A stretch of DNA of 6,816 bases, taken from positions 1-6,816 of the forward strand of contig CAAGAM010000134.1 in assembly GCA_900767815.1 (NCBI GenBank), read 5' to 3'. Origin of the DNA: Clostridia bacterium. GTDB lineage: Bacteria; Bacillota; Clostridia; Christensenellales; Borkfalkiaceae. Both the position numbers and the translations under genes were made by a program. The notes under the pieces are model-generated. The model worked only from the letters and a program-made list of their open reading frames with translations, had not been told where the DNA came from and ran no database searches. Positions 1-5,034 of this stretch are shown here, in pieces (within the stretch, counting starts at the first letter, position 1; the number at the start of each line of letters is the position of its first letter).

Positions 1-318
1 CTTCCCGTTCTGAAAGAGTATAAACGAAAAAGCGTTTCGGAGTATGTTGTGGAATCGGAAAAGGGCGAACCGCCTACGGTGCGATCTTATCAGAGAACCT
101 TTGAACTTCTGCAAAAGCGGTTGCATATCGAGCGCAAAGGTTTTCATTCGCTTCGACATACGTTTGCTACACGCGCTTTGGAGTGCGGAATGGACGTGAA
201 AACCTTGGCGGAGATATTGGGGCATAAAAACGCCACGGTAACGCTGAACAGATACGCCCATTCGCTTATGGAACACAAGCAGGATATGATGAATAAGCTC
301 GGCAAAATTTTCAACTAA
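1..318 (+). CDS. Tyrosine recombinase/integrase, C-terminal part (5' end outside window)
   Basis: The reading frame is open from base 1 to the TAA at 316-318 and gives 105 residues, so the gene is cut by the left edge. A GTG at 49 is in frame but is internal, not the start. The fragment is the end of the catalytic domain of a phage/ICE/Xer-type tyrosine recombinase, which cuts and rejoins DNA through a 3'-phosphotyrosine link. Numbered from the window edge, it shows HSLRHTFATR with His49 and the second catalytic Arg (Arg52), LGHKN with His75, and the nucleophile Tyr85 (codon 253-255) in NRYAHS. The C-terminal catalytic residues are therefore intact. The first catalytic Arg, the beta-strand Lys and the DNA-binding N-terminus lie outside the window. 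It could be the integrase of a mobile element or a local DNA invertase; the end alone cannot separate these. The stop codon lies inside the A-tract of the hairpin that follows. Confidence 0.93.
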   Translation, partial: LPVLKEYKRKSVSEYVVESEKGEPPTVRSYQRTFELLQKRLHIERKGFHSLRHTFATRALECGMDVKTLAEILGHKNATVTLNRYAHSLMEHKQDMMNKLGKIFN

Positions 319-348
319 AAAAGCCGTCTGTTAAAGCAATAGACGGCT
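316..348 (-). terminator. Rho-independent terminator, best formed on the minus strand
   Basis: Bases 322-332 pair with 338-348, an 11-bp stem with one G-U pair and a 5-nt loop. Read on the minus strand, the GC-rich base of the stem is followed at once by a run of six T (322-317), the standard intrinsic terminator form. Read on the plus strand, the hairpin follows the recombinase stop but is trailed by CAAATATTATG with no U-run, so plus-strand termination would be weaker. The upper stem and loop share a 12-base word with the hairpin at 466-500. Confidence 0.75.
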
Positions 349-493
349 CAAATATTATGTTTATTATACCATAAAACGGTAGTAAAGTCAATGTACCTTG
401 CTTTTGTACGGTCAGAAAAATAGTAAAATTCGTAAATACTCTCGATAGGTGTCCGAAGTCTACGGTTTTGTTCACCTATTGCTTTAATAGGCG
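325..493. repeat. Imperfect inverted repeat flanking the minus-strand promoter
   Basis: Bases 325-342 and the reverse complement of 476-493 agree at 16 of 18 positions, including an uninterrupted 12-base match (TTAAAGCAATAG at 331-342, CTATTGCTTTAA at 476-487). Both differences are transitions. The arms enclose 133 bp (343-475) that carry a promoter, and a tyrosine recombinase gene lies directly upstream. Each arm is also the tip of a local hairpin, so the match could instead reflect two related hairpins. I infer a possible recombination or inversion site. Confidence 0.55.
363..391 (-). promoter_or_regulatory. Minus-strand sigma-A promoter facing the terminator
   Basis: On the minus strand, TTGACT (391-386) is followed by a 17-nt spacer and a perfect TATAAT (368-363), matching 11 of 12 consensus bases at the optimal spacing. 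Transcription would start near 356 and meet the minus-oriented terminator at 348-316 almost at once, giving a transcript of about 40 nt. No minus-strand gene follows in the window. The promoter lies inside the inverted repeat 325-342 / 476-493. Confidence 0.65.
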
Positions 494-524
494 AACAAAA
501 TTCTGCGAGATAATTCACCTATCG
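443..524. repeat. Nested CACCTAT / ATAGGTG inverted words before the SLOG gene
   Basis: CGATAGGTG (443-451) is an exact 9-bp inverted repeat of CACCTATCG (516-524) and encloses the hairpin at 466-500, whose arms carry variants of the same word (CACCTATT at 473-480, AATAGGCG at 486-493). Four related words in alternating orientation could pair in two ways: inner with inner and outer with outer, or neighbours with each other. The last word touches the GGGAGG ribosome binding site. The repeats may be protein sites, a leader switch or part of a recombination site. Confidence 0.5.
466..500. repeat. Long hairpin upstream of the SLOG gene
   Basis: Bases 466-480 pair with 486-500 (15 bp with one A/C mismatch) around the pentaloop GCTTT. 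The stem is AU-rich and has no following T-run in either direction, so it is not a clear terminator. It ends 24 nt before the ribosome binding site of the gene at 537. The in-frame ATG at 468 lies in its left arm with no ribosome binding site, which argues against that start. Confidence 0.6.
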
Positions 525-529
525 GGAGG
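524..529 (+). promoter_or_regulatory. Ribosome binding site that sets the TTG start at 537
   Basis: GGGAGG at 524-529 stands 7 nt before TTG 537-539. It is the only good Shine-Dalgarno match upstream of the conserved protein core. The upstream in-frame ATG at 468 has no such site. Confidence 0.75.
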
Positions 530-536
530 CATTGAA

Positions 537-1004
537 TTGAATATTTTTCGGGTTTCGTTTATCGGTCACAGGGTAGTGGACGAGTACCGGCAAGTCGAAG
601 AAGAACTTGACGAGGTAATCGAATTACTGCACCGTAAATACGGGTTTATCGACTATAACGTAGGACGAAACGGCGAGTTTGATGACCTTGCTACACAGGC
701 TGTCAGACGATTCCGGAGAGAATGGGCGGAGTGGTGTGAACTTACGCTTGTTGAACCGTATCCCGTTGCAAACTTGGATATTATAGGGAAGTCTTACGAT
801 AACGTCATTATACCGACCGATAGGAAGTGTCATTACAAAGCGGCAATAGGGGAACGCAACAAATGGCTTGCCGAGAACTGCGATATGATGATCGTCTATA
901 TCAAGCGTGATTATGGCGGTGCGTATAAATGCTATAAACACGCACAGGAACTTGGTGTGCCGATTATGAACATAGCGGATAACATAAAGTATAAAGATAG
1001 TTGA
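537..1004 (+). CDS. SLOG/Rossmann-like putative nucleotide-binding protein
   Basis: This is a 155-residue soluble protein from a TTG start, chosen because GGGAGG lies 7 nt upstream and the conserved beta strand FRVSFIGHR (residues 4-12) begins immediately; starting at ATG 468 would add 23 residues translated from a hairpin. The architecture resembles small SLOG/DUF1273-like Rossmann folds: an N-terminal strand ending in GHR, a helix rich in Glu (16-33), a central GRNGEFDDLA motif (43-52), a region with IIPTDR, and a late strand and loop DMMIVYIKRDYGGAY (about 116-130) with the Gly-Gly turn expected at a phosphate-binding site. SLOG relatives are thought to bind or process nucleotides, and some work in defence or stress signalling, but no activity is known for this group that I can name. 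It is alone in its transcription unit, between a recombinase and the transport operon. I see no strong plus-strand promoter directly before it. Confidence 0.75.
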   Translation: MNIFRVSFIGHRVVDEYRQVEEELDEVIELLHRKYGFIDYNVGRNGEFDDLATQAVRRFRREWAEWCELTLVEPYPVANLDIIGKSYDNVIIPTDRKCHYKAAIGERNKWLAENCDMMIVYIKRDYGGAYKCYKHAQELGVPIMNIADNIKYKDS

Positions 1005-1101
1005 TTGCGGGAATTTTTGAATGACAAATAGCCATAAATTACCAACGCGAGAAAAGATTGTGAACAAAACAAAAATTTTTTAGTCTGCCGCTAACTTTTG
1101 A
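1005..1101. other. Intergenic stretch with A/T tracts upstream of the operon promoter
   Basis: There is no open reading frame of merit and no hairpin terminator for the SLOG gene. An A/T-tract block at about 1065-1082 lies just upstream of the -35 box and could act as an UP element. A GCTAACT word at 1090-1096 repeats the right half of the operator-like palindrome downstream. Confidence 0.4.
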
Positions 1102-1129
1102 TTGACATTTCAATTTTTATGAGTATAAT
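1102..1129 (+). promoter_or_regulatory. Sigma-A promoter of the regulator and transport operon
   Basis: A perfect -35 TTGACA (1102-1107), a 16-nt spacer and a perfect -10 TATAAT (1124-1129), with A/T tracts upstream. The start of transcription would be near 1136, giving a leader of about 75 nt before the ATG at 1212. A promoter this strong before a regulator gene suggests that repression sets expression. Confidence 0.85.
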
Positions 1130-1151
1130 AATTATATGGTTCTTGTTAGGA

Positions 1152-1200
1152 ACTCAATTTTTTGTCGATTGGTTAGCCTATGCTAACTAAATTATTGAGT
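1152..1200 (+). promoter_or_regulatory. Two-tier leader hairpin next to the ribosome binding site
   Basis: ACTCAAT (1152-1158) pairs with ATTGAGT (1194-1200) and encloses the GTTAGC/GCTAAC hairpin (1172-1187). The outer stem ends one base before the AAGGAG ribosome binding site (1202-1207). The symmetry may serve the RNA leader, a DNA-binding protein, or both. Confidence 0.4.
1171..1188. promoter_or_regulatory. Operator-like palindrome (GTTAGC-N4-GCTAAC)
   Basis: GTTAGC (1172-1177) and GCTAAC (1182-1187) form a perfect 6-bp palindrome around CTAT, with G and T just outside. The left side, GGTTAGCCTA, equals the centre of the consensus box that I recall for DtxR/IdeR-type repressors. It lies about 35-50 nt downstream of the predicted transcription start, between the promoter and the gene for a DtxR-like regulator, which fits autoregulation. 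Related words occur at 1090-1095 and 1145-1149. Confidence 0.6.
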
Positions 1201-1211
1201 AAAGGAGTTAT

Positions 1212-1601
1212 ATGAGTTCATCGGAATTAAGGTATTTGATTGCCGCAAACGAGCTTGCCGAGCAGATGGAAATCGTAAAGCAAACCGACGTGGCAAACAA
1301 GCTGAACGTATCAAAAGTAAGTACATATAACGCTATCGAACGATTGCGTGATAAAGGATTTATCGAAAAGAATGATAGGAAAATTGTTCTTACAGATCGT
1401 GGAAAAGAAGTTTTAAGCGAGTATATGACAATTATTCGCTTTATGTCGGCGCATTTGTCGTTGCACTGCGGAACGACTAAAAATCAGGCGTATGAAGACG
1501 CCCTTAACGCAACCTGCGCGTTTTCAGATGCAACCCGTAACGGAGTGGCAAATTTTATAAAGTCGGGAATGAAAGGCGCGCATCACGCCCCGATTGATTA
1601 A
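1212..1601 (+). CDS. DtxR/MntR-like winged-helix transcriptional regulator
   Basis: This is a 129-residue protein with AAAGGAG (1201-1207) 4 nt before the ATG. The N-terminal half (about 5-65) is a winged helix: the HTH runs DVANKLNVSKVSTYNAIERLRDKGFI in effect (26-51), then the wing and LTDRGKEVL (60-68), the pattern of DtxR/MntR/IdeR metal-dependent repressors. The C-terminal half (70-118) is helical like the DtxR dimerisation and metal domain; no SH3/FeoA domain follows, as in MntR. By eye, the usual ligands are missing: the C/E-x-x-E-H motif reads LNATC (98-102) and the earlier His and Glu are not conserved. Other Cys and His are present (His81, His85, Cys86, Cys102, His124, His125). It is first in the operon, 16 nt before the ABC gene, behind a DtxR-like palindrome, so it probably autoregulates the transporters. 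Family assignment is likely; the ligand is unknown. Confidence 0.75.
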   Translation: MSSSELRYLIAANELAEQMEIVKQTDVANKLNVSKVSTYNAIERLRDKGFIEKNDRKIVLTDRGKEVLSEYMTIIRFMSAHLSLHCGTTKNQAYEDALNATCAFSDATRNGVANFIKSGMKGAHHAPID

Positions 1602-1604
1602 GAC

Positions 1605-1610
1605 AAGGAG
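1605..1610 (+). promoter_or_regulatory. Ribosome binding site that sets the ATG at 1618
   Basis: AAGGAG at 1605-1610 lies 7 nt before ATG 1618. An upstream in-frame TTG at 1594 would place this site inside the coding region and overlap the regulator's stop codon, so 1618 is preferred. Confidence 0.85.
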
Positions 1611-1617
1611 CAAACAA

Positions 1618-3345
1618 ATGATAGATAAAGAACTATTCAAACTCATCGGCGGAAATAAGAAGTACATATTTATCGCCGTATTGTTGCAGGCGATCGGTTT
1701 AATTGCCAACGTTGCGATTACCGGAAGCGTTTGCTACGCCGTGTATCTGCTGACGCAGAATGCCGAAGCCGTGGAATTCGTGTATCCGCTTATCGGCGCG
1801 GTAATCGGTATTATCGTGAGATATATCTGTTCGCGCGCGACGGGCGACATAAAGGACAAGCTTGGCAGAAGCGTTAAAAAGGATTTACGCGAAAGAGTAT
1901 ATAACAAGATAGTAAAACTCGGCGTTAAGACCACCGACGGAATGAGTATGGCGGGCTTGACTCAGGTTTCGGTTGAAGGTGTAGAACAACTCGACCTTTA
2001 CTATTCGTCCTATCTTCCGCAGTTCTTTTTCGCGATGATCGCGCCCGTAATATTGTTTTTGATATGCGTATGGATCGACTGGAGAACGGCTCTCGTGCTT
2101 ATCGCTTGCGTACCGCTTATCCCTGTATCTATTGTAGCGGTAAGTAAGTATGCGAAGAAGATTTTTGCGAAATATTGGGGCAAATACACTTCGATGGGCG
2201 ACAAGTTCCTTGACAGTGTTCAGGGGCTTAAAGAACTCAAAATCTTTCAGGCGGACGCGGCTCAACACGTTAAAATAAACGAAAGTGCGGAAGAGTTCAG
2301 AGTTATCACGATGAAAGTTCTCGTAATGCAACTCGCAAGTACGACTATAATGGACTTGGTTGCATACGGCGGCGCGGGCGTGGGTATCGCGCTTGCTATT
2401 TGCGGAACTGCGTTTTGGGGACTGAACCCGATTGCGGCATTGTTCCTTTGTCTTGTGGCGGTTGAATTTTTCCTGCCGCTTCGCGCGTTCGGCTCGGCAT
2501 TCCACGTTGCTATGAACGGCGCAAGCGCGGGTAAAAAAATAATCTCGCTGTTAAATGCGCCCGATCCCGAATGGGGAACGGAAAAAGTAGACGGCAAAGA
2601 GATTAAACTCGAAAACGTTACGTTCTCTTACGACGGCAAACGCGACGTTCTGAAAAACGTGAATATGACCTTCCCCGAAAAGGGAATGACTGCTATCGTT
2701 GGCGAAAGCGGTTGCGGAAAATCCACGGTTGTCAATATGCTTGTCGGCGCGTTCCGTCCGCAAAAGGGCGACGTTACGGTCGGCGGCAAACAACTTGAAA
2801 AACTTTCCCGCGAGAATTGGTATTCGCACCTTTCGGCGGTAAGTTATAACACTTATATCTTCAACGAAAGCGTAAGAGATAACTTCCAAATGGCAAAAGA
2901 AAACGTTTCGGACGAAGAGATCTTCGCCGCACTCGAAAAGGTGAACCTGAAAGAGTTTATCGAAGAAAACGGCGGTTTGGATAAAGTCATCACCGAGGAC
3001 GCGAACAACATTTCGGGCGGACAAAAGCAACGCCTTGCGCTTGCAATCGCGCTCGTATCGGATAAAGACATTTACGTTTTCGACGAAGCAACGAGCAATA
3101 TCGACATCGACAGCGAAGCCATTATTATGAAGAATATCAAGGCGATTTCGGAAAACAGAAGCGTTATCGTGATTTCTCACCGCTTAGCCAACGTAGTTCC
3201 CGCGGACAATATATATTATATGGAAGAGGGCGAGGTTAAGGAAAGCGGTTCGCACGAAAAACTGATGAGCGCAAAACAAGGATACGCGCGCCTTTACACC
3301 GCGCAGAAAACGCTTGAACAGGCTTATGCGGAGGTGGTAGAATGA
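1618..3345 (+). CDS. Exporter-fold ABC transporter, permease-ATPase half-transporter 1
   Basis: This is a 575-residue half-transporter with an N-terminal type 1 exporter-fold membrane domain (six segments near 17-46, 54-74, 133-153, 156-177, 239-265, 269-292) and a C-terminal ATPase. The ATPase shows the A-loop Tyr338, Walker A GESGCGKST (362-370), signature ISGGQ (465-469), Walker B IYVFDE (485-490) with catalytic Glu490, and H-loop His521. The Q-loop position, usually VPQD, reads VSYN with Tyr410. It overlaps the next gene by ATGA and surely forms a heterodimer with it. Such pairs include lipid, peptide and CydDC-type exporters, but also YbtPQ and IrtAB, which use this fold to import iron-siderophores. 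The context (DtxR-like regulator, ECF importer) favours metal-chelate or heme transport. The start at 1618 follows a good ribosome binding site. Fold and pairing are secure; substrate and direction are inferred. Confidence 0.9.
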   Translation: MIDKELFKLIGGNKKYIFIAVLLQAIGLIANVAITGSVCYAVYLLTQNAEAVEFVYPLIGAVIGIIVRYICSRATGDIKDKLGRSVKKDLRERVYNKIVKLGVKTTDGMSMAGLTQVSVEGVEQLDLYYSSYLPQFFFAMIAPVILFLICVWIDWRTALVLIACVPLIPVSIVAVSKYAKKIFAKYWGKYTSMGDKFLDSVQGLKELKIFQADAAQHVKINESAEEFRVITMKVLVMQLASTTIMDLVAYGGAGVGIALAICGTAFWGLNPIAALFLCLVAVEFFLPLRAFGSAFHVAMNGASAGKKIISLLNAPDPEWGTEKVDGKEIKLENVTFSYDGKRDVLKNVNMTFPEKGMTAIVGESGCGKSTVVNMLVGAFRPQKGDVTVGGKQLEKLSRENWYSHLSAVSYNTYIFNESVRDNFQMAKENVSDEEIFAALEKVNLKEFIEENGGLDKVITEDANNISGGQKQRLALAIALVSDKDIYVFDEATSNIDIDSEAIIMKNIKAISENRSVIVISHRLANVVPADNIYYMEEGEVKESGSHEKLMSAKQGYARLYTAQKTLEQAYAEVVE

Positions 3346-5033
3346 GTACGCAGAAAAAGGCTTTGAGAAGAAGCGGTGCAAAGATTATGGCAAGTCTTAT
3401 ACTGCTTCTCGGCAGTTTGTCTTACATAATGATTTTAGCCGTTATAAACGGAAGCGTGGGTTTCGTCTGCGCGATGGGCGTAACGGTATTCGGCGCGGTA
3501 GGCGTTGCGAAAGCACTCGGAGAAGCGATTGCGCTTTCTTACGGGTGGATTATCGGTCTTACGATAGGTTGCGGTGTGCTTCGCGGTCTGCTTCGCTATT
3601 TCGAGCAGTACAGCAATCACTATATCGCATTCAGACTTCTTGCGGTTTTGAGAGATAAAATCTTCGGCGCATTGCGCGTCCTTTGCCCCGCAAAACTCGA
3701 AAGCAAACAAAAGGGCAGTATCATCGCAATGATAACTTCGGACATCGAAACGCTTGAAGTTTTCTATGCACATACTATTTCGCCCATCTGCATTGCAGTG
3801 CTTGTATCTACGGCTGTGTTCCTGTTCGTAGGGTTCGTTTCGAGTTGGTATCTCGCGCTCGTGGCTCTTGTCGGTTTTCTTACAATCGGTATTGTAGTTC
3901 CGCTTATTTCGTCGGGAAAACTCAAAGAAAGCGGCGTGAAATATCGCGCGGAATTCGCTTCCTTCTCGGCATACTTCCTTGACAGTATCAAGGGTATCAA
4001 AGACATCGTTCTGAACAATGCGGGCGAGGAAAGAGAAAAGGAAGTAAACAAGCGTTCTGACGGACTGCTTAAAGAAACCAAGAAGATGAAACACAACATC
4101 ACCCGCGCGGGTTCGGCAATCGAACTTACGGTGTCGGTGTTTGTGCTTATCACTCTTGCGGTCGGGATTTTACTTGTCAAAAAAGATATGCTGCCCTTAG
4201 GCAGAATGATTATCGGTATGGTAACGGTGTTCTCGTCGTTCGGTCCGGTAATCGCAGTAGGTTCGCTTCCCGGCAACCTTACGCAAACGTTTGCAAGCGG
4301 CGACAGAGTGCTTAATCTTCTTGCGGAAAAGCCTGCGGTCGAAGAAGTTAAAAACGGCAAAGACTTCGATTACGAAAATCTCGACGTAAAAGATCTTTCG
4401 TTCAGTTACGACGGACAGACCGAAGTTCTGAAAGATATTAAAATGCACGCCGAAAAAGGTGAAATTATCGGTATAGTAGGCGAAAGCGGTTGCGGCAAAT
4501 CCACGTTCCTGAAACTTCTTTTGAGATTTTGGGAGAGAAGCGGCGGCGAAATAAACTACGACGATATAGATATTGATAAAATCAATACTGATTCTCTTTT
4601 GAAAAACGTAACTATGGTTTCGCAAAGCACCTATTTGTTTGAAGAAACGATAGAGGATAATTTGCGTATCGCAAAACCCGACGCCACGCAGGAAGAAATC
4701 GAAAACGCCTGCAAAATGGCTTCTGTACACGACTTTATAATGACGCTTCCCGACGGATACAAAACGCAGGTCGGCGCACTCGGAGATAACCTTTCTGCAG
4801 GCGAAAAACAGCGTATCGGTCTTGCCCGTGCGTTCCTTCGCGGTAGTGAACTCATACTTCTCGACGAACCTACGAGCAACGTAGACAGTATCAACGAGGG
4901 TATCATCTTAAAGGCGTTAAAAGAACAGAAAAATAAAAAGAGTATTATTCTCGTATCGCACAGAGAATCTACAATGGCGATTGCCGACAGAATCTATAAG
5001 GTTGACGGCGGCGTTATGACGGAGGAAGCGTAA
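3342..5033 (+). CDS. Exporter-fold ABC transporter, permease-ATPase half-transporter 2
   Basis: This is a 563-residue partner of the preceding subunit. It starts in an ATGA overlap (3342-3345) with GAGGTGG (3331-3337) just upstream, so translation is probably coupled and the two are made in equal amounts. The membrane domain has about six segments (near 19-36, 66-85, 143-165, 167-190, 259-279, 289-310). The ATPase has A-loop Tyr356, Walker A GESGCGKST (380-388), Q-loop Gln428, signature LSAGE (484-488) in place of LSGGQ, Walker B LILLDE (504-509) with Glu509, and H-loop His540. The two ATP sites of the dimer are thus unequal: site 1 (this signature with the partner's Walker A) has SAGE and the partner's Tyr410, while site 2 has SGGQ and a normal Gln. 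Both catalytic Glu and His pairs are kept, so both sites may still hydrolyse ATP. The substrate is unknown; iron-chelate or heme is inferred from context. Confidence 0.9.
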   Translation: MSTQKKALRRSGAKIMASLILLLGSLSYIMILAVINGSVGFVCAMGVTVFGAVGVAKALGEAIALSYGWIIGLTIGCGVLRGLLRYFEQYSNHYIAFRLLAVLRDKIFGALRVLCPAKLESKQKGSIIAMITSDIETLEVFYAHTISPICIAVLVSTAVFLFVGFVSSWYLALVALVGFLTIGIVVPLISSGKLKESGVKYRAEFASFSAYFLDSIKGIKDIVLNNAGEEREKEVNKRSDGLLKETKKMKHNITRAGSAIELTVSVFVLITLAVGILLVKKDMLPLGRMIIGMVTVFSSFGPVIAVGSLPGNLTQTFASGDRVLNLLAEKPAVEEVKNGKDFDYENLDVKDLSFSYDGQTEVLKDIKMHAEKGEIIGIVGESGCGKSTFLKLLLRFWERSGGEINYDDIDIDKINTDSLLKNVTMVSQSTYLFEETIEDNLRIAKPDATQEEIENACKMASVHDFIMTLPDGYKTQVGALGDNLSAGEKQRIGLARAFLRGSELILLDEPTSNVDSINEGIILKALKEQKNKKSIILVSHRESTMAIADRIYKVDGGVMTEEA

Positions 5034-5034
5034 A

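Noticed and set aside
398..429. Plus-strand promoter for the SLOG gene (TTGCTT ... TAAAAT)
   Set aside because: The boxes are 20 nt apart and the -35 is poor; not reported as a feature.
624..1067. Minus-strand open frame opposite the SLOG gene
   Set aside because: It mirrors a conserved plus-strand gene, has no ribosome binding site of note and gives no recognisable protein.
1065..1085. Terminator after the SLOG gene at the A-tract/T-tract
   Set aside because: AAAAATTTTTT is self-complementary but there is no GC stem; it looks more like an UP element for the promoter at 1102.
1594..1617. TTG at 1594 as start of ABC subunit 1
   Set aside because: It overlaps the regulator's stop codon and puts the AAGGAG site inside the gene; ATG 1618 fits better.
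1885..3180. Several long minus-strand open frames opposite ABC subunit 1
   Set aside because: They are shadows of a well-supported ABC gene; their products are Arg/His/Phe-rich with no domain pattern.
2701..4504. Near-identical 26-base direct repeat (2701-2726 and 4479-4504)
   Set aside because: Both copies encode Walker A (GESGCGKST) of paralogous ATPases with the same codon use; no recombination site is needed to explain it.
3435..4906. Long minus-strand open frames opposite ABC subunit 2
   Set aside because: Same reason: antisense shadows of a clear ABC gene, with no start signals.
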